Assembly: GCF_004923255.1 (NCBI RefSeq)
Contig: NZ_QYRT01000015.1
Coordinates: 1-64,000, forward strand
Direction of reading: 5' to 3'
DNA from: Subtercola vilae
Lineage (GTDB): Bacteria > Actinomycetota > Actinomycetes > Actinomycetales > Microbacteriaceae
Length of the DNA stretch: 64,000 nt
Positions 45,371 through 54,831 of this stretch are shown piece after piece. Under the pieces are notes generated by a model. That model was not told the origin of the DNA, did no database searches, and saw only the letters and a list, made by a program, of their open reading frames with translations. Position numbers and translations under genes: made by a program. Numbering within the stretch: the first letter of the stretch is position 1; every line of letters begins with the position of its first letter.

Positions 45371-48300
45371 TCAGCTGAGCGGAGGCGAGACGGTGTCTGC
45401 CCCGTCGTCATGCCCGCGGCCGTCGTGCCCACGGCGACGTCGATGACGTCGCACGACGAGCAATACGAGGCCGGCCAGCAGAAGCAGCCCTGCTGAGGTG
45501 GCCCACAGCAGCGGTGTTGCGCCGGTGGCGGCGAGCACCTGCGCGGGTACGGTCAGCGATGACCCTGCTGCTGTTCCCGATGCACCCGAGCCAAGGGCAG
45601 GCCCCGTGCCGGGCGTCGCGCCGTTACCCGTGCCGGGGTCAGGAGCGAGCGTTTCGACCACGAACACCAGCTCGTGGGCACCGGCGGCGAAGTCTGCGGG
45701 AACAGCCCCGCTGACCGACACCGCACCCATCGCATCCGCCGTGGCCGTACCGAGCACCACAATGTCAGAGTGCAGCTCGACACGAACCGTCGCCGCCGCC
45801 GCAAAGCCACTGGCCTCGGCAATCGCCGTCTGACCGGGAGCGATGATCAGCGTGGGTGCGGCGTCACGCGGCGTGAGGGCAAGGGCCGCACTGGTGTTGC
45901 CGGCCATGTCGATGGCGCGCACCGAGAGCGTTGACGGCGATGATGTGCTGCCGAGCAGCGCTGTCAGCGAGTCGACCCACGACACACCACCGTCGGAATA
46001 CTGAAGATGATCGGCGCCAGAACCGCCGTCTTGCGTGAAGGCGACCACACGGCCCGCCGTGCTGAGCCAGCCCCACACAGTGGGCGCGGTGGCATCGACC
46101 CGCACCACTTCTGACAGAGCGGCACTGACGTTGCCGGCCCTGTCAGTGGCCCGGTAGCGCAACAAGGTCGAACCTTCGTTCAGCGCCACTGGTGCGGCGT
46201 ACGGCTGCCAGGCTCCGTCGTCGAGCTGATATTCGACGGTGGCTACTCCACTTCGGGCGTCGTCGGCCTGCAGAGTGGCCGCTGCGCCAGCGGTGTACCA
46301 GCCGTTGGCGCCAGCATGCGATACGTCGAGCACGAGCGAGGGGGCGACGGTGTCTTTCGGCACCGGCAGGGTCCAGACATCGGCTATCGACGGGTCATGG
46401 TCGCCAAGCCCGTTGAATCGAAACGTGATGGTCACCTTTCCGGTCGAGGTGAGCGTGCCGTCATCCGGAATCAGTGCCTGGTAGGTCACCAGACCGGGGC
46501 CAGAATCGGTGCGCGGGTTGAGCCGCTGGGCGACCTGCTGGCCATTGACCAGAATGTCGTAGCTCTTGATCTGGGCCATGTCGTAGGTCTCAATGGCCCG
46601 GAGGAGGAACGGCTGATTCGGCGTGACCTGCATGTCGAATGAGAACGCGGCGCCAACCTTCGTGAGGCCCGAGTAGCGCCTCGTGAGGCCGGCCTCGACG
46701 GTTGTACCGCCATCGCCGGTCGAAGTCGTGTTGTGGGCAGCCTCAGACGTTGCTTCGCCGAGATCGATGTGGTCGAGCGCACCGGCCGGCGGAGTAGCCA
46801 GCAGAACGGTGACCGCTGAGGTCGCTGAAGCAAGCGTGGCACTCCCTGCCACGAACCGTGCCGTGAGAGTCTGCGCTCCTGCGTTCAGAGACAGCGGTAC
46901 AGAGACGACCACGCTGGCCTGAGTCGAGGCACCCGGCGCCACAGTGACGAGCCGGGAAGGCAGGGCAGTGGGCCAGCCTTTCGGCGGGTCGACAACCAGT
47001 GTTCCGCTGATCGCAACGTGCGCCGAGTTCGTGAGCGTCGCCGTGATCGTCGCCGTTTCGGGCGAGTCAGGGTCTGACAGAACGGCAGTGATCGGAGCGA
47101 TGGCTATCGCCGCAACGACCGACACCAGCTTCGAGACCAGCGTGAAGTGGCGAACCTCACCGCCCACCGTCGCGGTGACGGCTGCCGTGACCGTGACATC
47201 GCCCGCCGCACTCGAGGCAGGCAGTGCAACCGAGAAGGGCAGGTCGACGCTCGCACCGGGCGCCACGCTGGTGGCGCTGACCGCGGGTGGATTCGCCGTG
47301 AGACCCGCACCCAGGCTGAGCACAGCAGAGAAGCCCGTTGCCGGGTTCGCCGCGGTGTTCACCACGTGCAGCGAGCCGTGAACCGTGTCACCCGGCAGCG
47401 CCGTCGCTTCTCCGGGGGCCACCAACGACACCGAGAGGCCGCTGTTCGCCGGGTCGGAGTTGAAGTTGTAGGTACCAGAACCGACCGTCAGTACCGTCAC
47501 ACCGTTGGTGTCAGACACCACGCTCACACCGGCGATCTGGTCGAGGGGCTTACCGCCCTCGGTGACCTCCCAGTGATTCGTGGCGGCGATCTTCACTGTG
47601 GCGGTCGTGCTCACGGGAACGGTGACGCCCAGGTCGAGGCCCGTTGCCGTCGTCTTCCAGTCAGAGACGATGCTGCCGTAGACCGAGTCGAAGGTTCCTT
47701 TACCGCTTGTCAGCCCGCCTCCGGGCGTCGGAGCGACCGTGAACGTCTTGTAGCCGGCACTGGTCGCCGCGATGCCACCGATGTTCGCGTACATCCAGTC
47801 GCCGACGGCGCCGTACGCGTAGTGATTGAACGAGTTCATAGAGACGTCGCCGAATGAGCCGTCGGGCCGCAACGAATCCCAGCGCTCCCACATCGTGGTT
47901 GCGCCCGAGGCGACCTCGTAGCCCCACGAGGGGTAGCTCTTCGTGTTCAACAGTTGATACGCCAGGTCTTGGTGGCCTGTCGCGGTCAGGGCCGGCAGCA
48001 GCCAGGGGGTACCGAGGAATCCGGTGGAAAGATGGTTGTCGCGGCTGGCCAGTTTGGCGACGTACTTGTCGCCGACCAGTGCGAGCCTGTCGGCAGGAAC
48101 GAGGTTCATGCCGATGGCCATCGCATACCCGGTCTCACTGTTGCCCGCGACCGTGCCGTCACCGGCCAGGTACTTGGCACCGAACGCCGCCTTCACCCTG
48201 GCGGCCAGGTCGGCGTAGTGCGCTGCGTCGTCGGTCTTGCCGATGGCGGCCGCCATCTGGCTCATCAGACCCGAGATGTACGAGTAGTACGCCGTGCCGA

Positions 48301-50737
48301 GAAGGCCCGAATCAGTCGGGTCATCGAGGTTCAGCCAGTCGGCGTACCCGCCGCTGTTGCGGATGAGGCTCGAACCGGTCGAGGTTTCGACGTAATTCAT
48401 GAACTTCGTCATCATGGCGTAGTTGTCGCGAATCACGGCGGTGTCGCCGTAGGCGTTGTAGAGCGCGAACGGCACTGTCACGCCCGCATCAGACCAGCCC
48501 GTTCCGCCACCGCAGCAGCCTGAACCGGGCGGTGCGGGCGAGACGCCGGGAAGGTTGCCGTCGGCGCCCTGCGAATCGCTGAGGTCGACCAGCCACTTGC
48601 TCAAGAAGGCGAGAGTGTCTTGGTTGTAGCTGGCGGTGGGTGAGAAGACGCTGATGTCGCCCGTCCAGCCGAGTCTCTCATCGCGCGCCGGCGTGTCGGT
48701 CGGAATCGACAGGAAGTTACCGCGCTGGCCCCAGGTGATGTTGCTCTGCAGCTGGTTCAGCATGGCATCCGACGTGGTCAAGGTGCCGGTGGTGGGCAGA
48801 TCGGTGCCCCAGACCAGGCCCGTGACCTGATTCACCGTCGGCGGCGTCGTCACTCCGGTGACCTCGAGGTAACGAAACCCGTGAAACGTGAACGTCGGTG
48901 TGTAGTCAGCCGTACCCGTGGTCTTGAAGGTGTAGTAGTCGGTCGCCTTCGCACTTCGCAGGTTCGCGGTGTACAGCGTCTTGTCGGGGTTCAGCATTTC
49001 GCCATACCGGATGGTCGCCGTTCTGTTCGCGGTGCCCGTGAGCTGCACCGCGGCGACGCCCACCATGTTCTGGCCCATGTCGTAGATCCAGGTGTTCGGC
49101 GCCGACTCAGAGACACTGATCGGAGTGCGCTTCTCGGTCACCCGAACGGGCTGGTCGGACTGCGGTTCGAGCAGGGCCGTCGCAGCCGCGTCGGCCACAC
49201 CTACGGGTGCCCACGAGGCGTCGGAATACGACGCGTCTTTCCACCCTGTGGGCACCTTGCGTGCGTCGAAGGTCTCACCCTCGATGAGGTCGGCCTGCAC
49301 GAACGGGCCCGCCGCGGTCTTCCAACTCGCGTCAGAATTCACCCAGGTGCTGGTGCCGTCGGAATAGTCGATGCGCAGTTCTGCGATCAGAGACGGTGCG
49401 GTTCCCCAGTGCCCGGGGCCGAAACTGGCGATGTTGCCGGCGTACCAGCCGTCGCCCAGCTCAGCGCCGATGGCATTGCTGCCGCTGGCCACCAGAGAGG
49501 TCACGTCATAGGTCTGATAGTCGATGCGTTTGGCGTAGTCGGTCCAGCCGGGGGCGAGCTGTTGGTCGCCGACTTTCTGGCCATTGAGGCTCAGTTCGTA
49601 CACACCGCGGGCGGCTGCGTAGAGTCGCGCGTTGGTGACCGTCTTGTCGACGGTGAAGCTCTTTCTCAGCAGCGGCTTCGACTGTTCGGTGAGGTAGAGC
49701 GGCTCGACAGGAGCGATGAGTTGCAGTCCGTCATTCGTCACGGTGCCACCCGAGAACGGGTTCTGGCCGTCGCTGAAATCGGTGTCGAGCAGCACGCCGG
49801 CGGTAGGAGAGACGACTTTCACCGAGTGAATGGTGGAATTCTCTTTGCCCTCCTGCGCCACGCTCTGCCGAAATCCCACATACCCCTGGCTGAGCGAGTT
49901 ATCGGTGCGAGAGTCGATCACAACACCATCGAGACTGCTGGTGATCACGTTGCCCGCGAAGGTGACAGCGAACGAATGGCTGCCGGTGCGAAGCTGATCG
50001 GCCGAGATGAAGGCCGAGATGTCTTTGTTCTCCAGCAGCTGGAAACCACCGTTGATCTTGACGTGGGGGCGCAGTCGGGGGGTGCCGTCGGCAACGCTCA
50101 GCTGCCACATGTACGAATTGTTGCTGTCTTTCTCGCGGGCATAGAGCCCCATCACGAGGTTGTCCATCGTGAAGTTCACGGTGACGGTGTAGTCGCTCCA
50201 CTGCTGCAATTGCACCGCTGGGTCTGGGCCGCCCACCCATTCGCCCTTCCACGCATCCGAACCGGCCAGGGCCGTCTCGAACCAGGCCGGCGCACTCCAG
50301 TCAGACGCGCTCTGGTCGCTGCCCCACGCCCGAACCTGCCAGAAGTACCGCGTCTCTGCAGCGAGGGGAGCCCCGGCATAGGTGACGTTCAGTTGGTCGG
50401 CAGCGACCACCTTGCCGCTCGCCCAGACGTCAGCGCTCGGCAATGCCGATTCGCTCGATGCCACCCGCACCTCGTAGGCGATCTGCGATACCGCCCGGCC
50501 GGTCGAGCTGTCTTTCCAGCTGAACGTGGGAGCCTCTGTGCTGGTGCCGAGCGGGTCTGTCAGCCCATTCGTGCGGAGCTCCCCGGTCGTCAGCGCGTTT
50601 ATTTCGAGGGCCGAAGCTGCCCGTGCGGTTCCCACGCTTGAGGGGGTCTCGGTCGATGCTGCGGCCGTGAGGCCCCCCGACGCGAGACTGCCGAGCAGCA
50701 GCACGAAGGCCACGGCGACAGCGATCCATTGCTTCAC
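45371..50737 (-). CDS. giant wall-anchored GH78 alpha-L-rhamnosidase
   Basis: A 1788-residue secreted enzyme if read from GTG 50737 (KQWIAVAVAFVLLLGSLASG signal peptide); the frame is open to a TTG at 50815. The order is a fibronectin-like domain, a LamG-like sandwich inserted at about 130-310, the Bac_rhamnosid_N and CBM67-like sandwiches (320-620) and the (alpha/alpha)6 catalytic domain (about 625-1000). The catalytic motif is PTDTPARDERLGWTGD, followed by TTMWERWDSLRPDGSFGD. Then come a C-terminal sandwich, NEW3/Ig-like domains and a Gly/Thr linker, ending LAATG (DNA 45521-45535), a helix and RRHRRRR. It hydrolyses terminal alpha-L-rhamnose. It is divergent from the rhamnose importer, with LacI-type operators between. 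Confidence 0.93.
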   Translation of the reverse strand: MKQWIAVAVAFVLLLGSLASGGLTAAASTETPSSVGTARAASALEINALTTGELRTNGLTDPLGTSTEAPTFSWKDSSTGRAVSQIAYEVRVASSESALPSADVWASGKVVAADQLNVTYAGAPLAAETRYFWQVRAWGSDQSASDWSAPAWFETALAGSDAWKGEWVGGPDPAVQLQQWSDYTVTVNFTMDNLVMGLYAREKDSNNSYMWQLSVADGTPRLRPHVKINGGFQLLENKDISAFISADQLRTGSHSFAVTFAGNVITSSLDGVVIDSRTDNSLSQGYVGFRQSVAQEGKENSTIHSVKVVSPTAGVLLDTDFSDGQNPFSGGTVTNDGLQLIAPVEPLYLTEQSKPLLRKSFTVDKTVTNARLYAAARGVYELSLNGQKVGDQQLAPGWTDYAKRIDYQTYDVTSLVASGSNAIGAELGDGWYAGNIASFGPGHWGTAPSLIAELRIDYSDGTSTWVNSDASWKTAAGPFVQADLIEGETFDARKVPTGWKDASYSDASWAPVGVADAAATALLEPQSDQPVRVTEKRTPISVSESAPNTWIYDMGQNMVGVAAVQLTGTANRTATIRYGEMLNPDKTLYTANLRSAKATDYYTFKTTGTADYTPTFTFHGFRYLEVTGVTTPPTVNQVTGLVWGTDLPTTGTLTTSDAMLNQLQSNITWGQRGNFLSIPTDTPARDERLGWTGDISVFSPTASYNQDTLAFLSKWLVDLSDSQGADGNLPGVSPAPPGSGCCGGGTGWSDAGVTVPFALYNAYGDTAVIRDNYAMMTKFMNYVETSTGSSLIRNSGGYADWLNLDDPTDSGLLGTAYYSYISGLMSQMAAAIGKTDDAAHYADLAARVKAAFGAKYLAGDGTVAGNSETGYAMAIGMNLVPADRLALVGDKYVAKLASRDNHLSTGFLGTPWLLPALTATGHQDLAYQLLNTKSYPSWGYEVASGATTMWERWDSLRPDGSFGDVSMNSFNHYAYGAVGDWMYANIGGIAATSAGYKTFTVAPTPGGGLTSGKGTFDSVYGSIVSDWKTTATGLDLGVTVPVSTTATVKIAATNHWEVTEGGKPLDQIAGVSVVSDTNGVTVLTVGSGTYNFNSDPANSGLSVSLVAPGEATALPGDTVHGSLHVVNTAANPATGFSAVLSLGAGLTANPPAVSATSVAPGASVDLPFSVALPASSAAGDVTVTAAVTATVGGEVRHFTLVSKLVSVVAAIAIAPITAVLSDPDSPETATITATLTNSAHVAISGTLVVDPPKGWPTALPSRLVTVAPGASTQASVVVSVPLSLNAGAQTLTARFVAGSATLASATSAVTVLLATPPAGALDHIDLGEATSEAAHNTTSTGDGGTTVEAGLTRRYSGLTKVGAAFSFDMQVTPNQPFLLRAIETYDMAQIKSYDILVNGQQVAQRLNPRTDSGPGLVTYQALIPDDGTLTSTGKVTITFRFNGLGDHDPSIADVWTLPVPKDTVAPSLVLDVSHAGANGWYTAGAAATLQADDARSGVATVEYQLDDGAWQPYAAPVALNEGSTLLRYRATDRAGNVSAALSEVVRVDATAPTVWGWLSTAGRVVAFTQDGGSGADHLQYSDGGVSWVDSLTALLGSTSSPSTLSVRAIDMAGNTSAALALTPRDAAPTLIIAPGQTAIAEASGFAAAATVRVELHSDIVVLGTATADAMGAVSVSGAVPADFAAGAHELVFVVETLAPDPGTGNGATPGTGPALGSGASGTAAGSSLTVPAQVLAATGATPLLWATSAGLLLLAGLVLLVVRRHRRRRGHDGRGHDDGADTVSPPLS

Positions 50738-50823
50738 CACGGTGCGGATTGCCGAAGCTTCGCCACCGGTTCGACGGTGGGTGAGCGAGCGAAAGTACTG
50801 CGAAAAAAGGAACAAGACGACAT
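50734..50823 (-). CDS. possible 29-codon leader peptide of the rhamnosidase gene
   Basis: ATG 50823 with GGGAG just upstream (3-base spacing) opens a 29-codon frame (MSSCSFFRSTFAHSPTVEPV and nine more residues). Its TGA overlaps the GTG 50737 start of the giant rhamnosidase (GTGA). If translated, it would couple or attenuate expression of that gene. It could equally be chance, with the real start of the large protein at TTG 50815 in another frame. Confidence 0.3.
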   Translation of the reverse strand: MSSCSFFRSTFARSPTVEPVAKLRQSAPW

Positions 50824-50894
50824 CGTCTCCCTGGCTCGGCGCTGAGGTGAAGACGCACCATTCAGTGCGTTGATTGCATTTCAGACGTCAATCC

Positions 50895-50906
50895 TGAATC
50901 GATTCA
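50895..50906. promoter_or_regulatory. LacI-type operator, rhamnosidase side
   Basis: TGAATCGATTCA is a perfect 12-bp palindrome with the central CG step typical of LacI-family operators. It sits 72 bp upstream of the leader-peptide start, within the divergent gap between the rhamnosidase and importer genes. Confidence 0.6.
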
Positions 50907-51017
50907 TATGCAATACCGGGTCAACCTACAGCAGATTCAATGGCCCCCACAAGGGTCACAGTCCGTTTGCGTCGACCACGGAGGGCGCGCAACGTCGTAA
51001 TTGTGACCTGATCTGTG

Positions 51018-51074
51018 TTGACATGCCTATGACCAGCCAGCTAGCCTTCGAACGCCCAAGAGTGAATCGTTTCA
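51018..51074 (+). promoter_or_regulatory. importer promoter with LacI-type operator
   Basis: TTGACA (51018-51023) is a consensus -35; TAGCCT at 51042-51047 is a weak -10, 18 bp on. Just downstream, TGAATCGTTTCA (51063-51074) is a near-copy of the palindrome at 50895 (10 of 12 bases). This layout fits repression of the importer operon until rhamnose or a rhamnoside is present. No LacI gene is in the window. Confidence 0.5.
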
Positions 51075-51115
51075 GACAATTCGACCCATTCTCAATGAAG
51101 AGGAAACAGACGCCC

Positions 51116-52639
51116 ATGGCGATCACCCCAGACAGCTCCGTTCCAGCTGCGCTCGAACTCCGCGGAGTCTCCAAAGCGTTCGGCGCCGTCGTTGCGCTCA
51201 CCTCAGCCAACCTGAGAGTCGACCTGAATTCGATTCACGCGCTGGTCGGCGAGAATGGTGCCGGCAAGTCCACCCTGGTGAAGATCGTCGCCGGCCTGTA
51301 CCACCGTGACGCAGGGGACTTTCTGTTGCGCGGCGAATCGGTCGACTTCAGCTCGACGGCCGAGTCGAAGGCCGCTGGCATCGCGGTCATCTATCAAGAG
51401 CCGACACTGTTTCCTGACCTGTCTGTCACCGAGAACATCTTCATGGGTCGCCAGCCCACCAACCGGTTCGGGCGCATCGACCGCAAGGCGATGAAAGTCG
51501 AGGCCCTGCGCCTGTTCGAGCGTCTCGCCGTTCGCATCGATCCCGATCGGCCCGCAGAGGGCCTCTCGATTGCCGACCAGCAGATCATCGAGATCGCCAA
51601 GGCGATTTCGCTCGACGCGCGGGTGCTCATCATGGACGAACCGACCGCCGCCCTGAGCGGTGTCGAAGTCGACCGCCTGTTCGCCGTGGCTCGCAGCCTC
51701 AGAGACGAAGGCCGGGCGCTGGTGTTCATCTCCCACCGGTTCGATGAGGTGTTCTCGCTCTGCGACACCATCACGGTCATGCGCGACGGCCAGTACATCT
51801 CCACTGACCCGATCTCAGAGGTCACCGTCGACGAGATCGTGCGCCGAATGGTCGGCCGTGATGTGACAGAACTCTTCCCCAAACAAGAAGCTGCCATCGG
51901 CGACGTGGTGCTCTCGGTCGAGGGGCTGACACAACCCGGCGTCTTCACCGATATCTCGTTCACGGTTCGAAGCGGCGAGATCGTCGGGCTCGCGGGACTC
52001 GTGGGTGCCGGCCGCAGCGAGGTGGTGCGCGCCGTCTTCGGGGTCGACCCCTACGCAGCCGGCCGCGTGATCATGAGCGGCACCGCGGTGCCCAAGAACA
52101 GCCCGTCACAGGCGATGCGTCTGGGATTGGCCCTCGTACCCGAAGACCGTCGCAAACAGGGCCTCGTGCTCGAGTCATCAGTGGCGCGCAACGCCACCAT
52201 GGCCATCCGTCGCTCGCTGTCGAAACTCGGACTCATCGACTCGCACGTCGAGAACAAGGCCGCCGCCATCTGGTCGAGCCGACTTGAAGTCAAAACAAAT
52301 GCTCTCGATGCCGAAGTGGGCACGCTGAGCGGCGGCAACCAACAGAAGGTGGTTCTGGCCAAGTGGCTGGCCACCAACCCCAGGCTGCTCATCATCGATG
52401 AGCCGACCCGCGGTATCGATGTGGGCACCAAGGCTGAGGTGCACCGCCTGCTGTCACAGCTTGCCGGTGAGGGAATGGCCATCCTCATGATCTCGTCAGA
52501 ACTACCCGAGGTGCTCGGCGTGGCAGACCGCGTGCTCGTCATGCGCGAAGGCCGTCTCACCGCAGAGATCTCACGAACCGAAGCGACGGCCGAATCGGTC
52601 ATGTTCGCCGCAACCCACTCCCAGGAGCACGCCGCATGA
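51116..52639 (+). CDS. rhaT: rhamnose-type ABC importer ATPase (two NBDs)
   Basis: A 507-residue, double-domain sugar ABC ATPase of the RbsA/RhaT group that powers import of a monosaccharide. First domain: Walker A GENGAGKST, Walker B VLIMDEPTAAL, signature LSIADQQIIEIAKA. Second domain: degenerate Walker A VGAGRSEV, signature LSGGNQQKVVLAKWL, Walker B LLIIDEPTRGID. ATG 51116 has AGAGGAAAC upstream; the frame is open to 50870, through the promoter. The stop overlaps the next gene by four bases. Order and neighbours (two permeases, binding protein, rhamnosidases) match the rhizobial rhaSTPQ importer, so L-rhamnose is the probable substrate (inference). Confidence 0.9.
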   Translation: MAITPDSSVPAALELRGVSKAFGAVVALTSANLRVDLNSIHALVGENGAGKSTLVKIVAGLYHRDAGDFLLRGESVDFSSTAESKAAGIAVIYQEPTLFPDLSVTENIFMGRQPTNRFGRIDRKAMKVEALRLFERLAVRIDPDRPAEGLSIADQQIIEIAKAISLDARVLIMDEPTAALSGVEVDRLFAVARSLRDEGRALVFISHRFDEVFSLCDTITVMRDGQYISTDPISEVTVDEIVRRMVGRDVTELFPKQEAAIGDVVLSVEGLTQPGVFTDISFTVRSGEIVGLAGLVGAGRSEVVRAVFGVDPYAAGRVIMSGTAVPKNSPSQAMRLGLALVPEDRRKQGLVLESSVARNATMAIRRSLSKLGLIDSHVENKAAAIWSSRLEVKTNALDAEVGTLSGGNQQKVVLAKWLATNPRLLIIDEPTRGIDVGTKAEVHRLLSQLAGEGMAILMISSELPEVLGVADRVLVMREGRLTAEISRTEATAESVMFAATHSQEHAA

Positions 52640-53700
52640 CCACCTCCACGCGGGCAACCGCCCCCGCCCCGCTGCCGGGCCGGCCGAGAGGCACAAACGC
52701 CGTGACAGAGACGCTCGGTCGGTTCGTGCGGGCACGCGAGACGGGCATCCTGCTCGCTCTGCTCATCGTCATTCTCGTGACCACCATCAAGAACCCCACC
52801 TTTCTCTTCAGTGGCGATGGCTGGCGCGACCTGCTGCTCACCCCGTCGATTCTGGTACTCGTCGCTATCGGCCAAGCCGTGGTCATCATCACCCGCAGCG
52901 TCGACCTCTCGGTGGGTTCTGTTCTCGGGTTGAGCGCTTTTCTCACCGGAAAGGTCTTCGTCAGCTTTCCCGGCATGCCCATCATTGCGGTGTTCCTGAT
53001 CGGGCTCATCTTCGGCGGCGTTCTCGGGCTCGTGAACGGTGTGCTGGTGGCATTCGCCCGGGTGCCCGCGCTGGTGATCACCCTCGGAACGCTGTACGCA
53101 TACCGCGGCATCAATGTGGTGTGGGCCGGCAGTGGGCGCATCAACGCCTCCGATTTGCCCAAAGAGTTTCTCGCGCTCGGCACCGGCCAGTTTCTGAGCA
53201 TCCCGTTTCTCGCCATCATTGCTCTCGTGGTGCTCATCGCCGCGGGGTGGTTCATGAAGAACATCCGCGGTGGCCGTGAGCTCTACGCGATCGGTTCAGA
53301 CCCGTCAGCGGCCAACCTGTACGGCCTGAAGGTCACCCGCCGCATCATCTTCGCCTTCGTCTTCTCGGGTGCTCTCGCCGGGCTCGCGGGCGTACTGTAT
53401 GCCGCTCGGTACGGAACCGTCGACTCTCAGGCGGGTACGGGTTTCGAACTCGACGCAGTGGGCGCGGCCGTCATCGGTGGTGTCGCCATCGTCGGCGGGA
53501 GTGGAACCGTGTGGGGCGCGGCCATCGGCGCGATTCTGCTTCTCACGATCAACCGTGCGCTTCCCATTCTCGGGGTACCGGACTTCTGGCAGCAGGCGGT
53601 GGTGGGAATTCTCATCATCGGGGCCATCGTGCTCGACCGAGTGCTCGCGCTTCGACAATCGCGCCGACTGATCAAGGAGAGGGACGCCTCGCATGTCTGA
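52636..53700 (+). CDS. rhaP: rhamnose-type ABC importer permease
   Basis: A 354-residue permease of the RbsC/RhaP group with 8-10 helices. The conserved segment IGQAVVIITRSVDLSVGSVLG and the ATPase-coupling ALVITLGTLYAYRGINVVW mark the family. The ATG overlaps the ATPase stop (ATGA). The next permease starts 8 bp before this gene's stop. The pair of different permeases is typical of RhaP/RhaQ. Confidence 0.9.
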   Translation: MTTSTRATAPAPLPGRPRGTNAVTETLGRFVRARETGILLALLIVILVTTIKNPTFLFSGDGWRDLLLTPSILVLVAIGQAVVIITRSVDLSVGSVLGLSAFLTGKVFVSFPGMPIIAVFLIGLIFGGVLGLVNGVLVAFARVPALVITLGTLYAYRGINVVWAGSGRINASDLPKEFLALGTGQFLSIPFLAIIALVVLIAAGWFMKNIRGGRELYAIGSDPSAANLYGLKVTRRIIFAFVFSGALAGLAGVLYAARYGTVDSQAGTGFELDAVGAAVIGGVAIVGGSGTVWGAAIGAILLLTINRALPILGVPDFWQQAVVGILIIGAIVLDRVLALRQSRRLIKERDASHV

Positions 53701-54775
53701 CACCACCACCCTCACCTCGCCCGCCGCTCCCGCCGGGCAGGCACCCGGCCGCAGCTACCGCAACTACGGCAGTTCGCTGTTTCGACGCATCTTCGTCACC
53801 CGCGAAATGGCGGTCATCGCGCTTCTTGCAATCGTCATCATCGTGGCCTCTGTCAGTGTGAAGAACTTCGCCTCCCCCATCACCTTCAGCTACCTTCTGC
53901 TCGACACCACGCCCATTCTGCTGATCGCGCTGCCGATGACCCTCGTCATCATCACCGGTGAGATCGACCTGTCGGTGGCAAGCATGATGGGCCTGTCAAG
54001 CGTGACCGTCGGAACGCTGACACAGGCGGGCTGGCCCATCGAGGTGGCCTTCGTCGTCGCCCTGGTCGTCGGTGTCATCGGCGGCGCGCTCAACGGTTTT
54101 CTGATCACCGTGGTGGGGCTGCCTTCACTGGCCGTCACCATCGGCACGCTGGCGCTGTACCGCGGGCTGGCGGTCGGCCTGCTCGGCACAACGGCCGTCA
54201 CCGACTTTCCGAAGTTCTGGACAGACATCGCGAAAGCGAAGTTCGCGGCGACCGGCATCCCCGTTGTCATCGTCCCGTTCATCATCCTCGCGGTCGTCTT
54301 CGCGGTTCTGCTGCATTTCACTTCGTTCGGCCGCGGTATCTTCGCCATCGGCCTGAGCTCAGAGGCGGCCGCGTTCTCCGGGGTGCACGTCGAGCGCACC
54401 AAATTCATCCTCTTCATGCTCACCGGAGTCGTTTCGGCATTCGCTGGTATCTACTACACGCTGCGCTTCGGCAGTGCCCGCGGCGACAATGCGACGGGGC
54501 TCGAACTGTCGGTGATCGCCGCAGTGCTGCTCGGCGGAGTCTCGATCTTCGGTGGGCGAGGAGCCCTTCACGGGGTCATCGCCGGTGTTCTGCTCATCGG
54601 AGTGCTCGGCAGCGCGCTGCGCCTCGCCAACGTCTCAAGCGACGTCATCAACATCATCACCGGCGCGCTCCTCGTGCTCTCGGTCGTGAGCACAAGCTTC
54701 TTGGCCTGGGCGCGCAAGCGCCGTCAGCGCCGCGGAGGAACCAAGAAAACTGCCGTCTCAGCTACCGCAGGCTGA
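53693..54775 (+). CDS. rhaQ: rhamnose-type ABC importer permease, second subunit
   Basis: A 360-residue permease homologous to the preceding one, with LPMTLVIITGEIDLSVASMM and LPSLAVTIGTLALYRGLAVGL. It would dimerise with that subunit. The start overlaps the upstream gene by 8 bp. The C-terminus is strongly basic (RKRRQRRGGTKK), probably cytoplasmic. The binding-protein gene follows 56 bp downstream. Confidence 0.9.
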   Translation: MSDTTTLTSPAAPAGQAPGRSYRNYGSSLFRRIFVTREMAVIALLAIVIIVASVSVKNFASPITFSYLLLDTTPILLIALPMTLVIITGEIDLSVASMMGLSSVTVGTLTQAGWPIEVAFVVALVVGVIGGALNGFLITVVGLPSLAVTIGTLALYRGLAVGLLGTTAVTDFPKFWTDIAKAKFAATGIPVVIVPFIILAVVFAVLLHFTSFGRGIFAIGLSSEAAAFSGVHVERTKFILFMLTGVVSAFAGIYYTLRFGSARGDNATGLELSVIAAVLLGGVSIFGGRGALHGVIAGVLLIGVLGSALRLANVSSDVINIITGALLVLSVVSTSFLAWARKRRQRRGGTKKTAVSATAG

Positions 54776-54831
54776 CACGCTCACACCTCTGCCGGTAGAT
54801 CACAACCGGCACAATGAAAGGAAGAACAACG

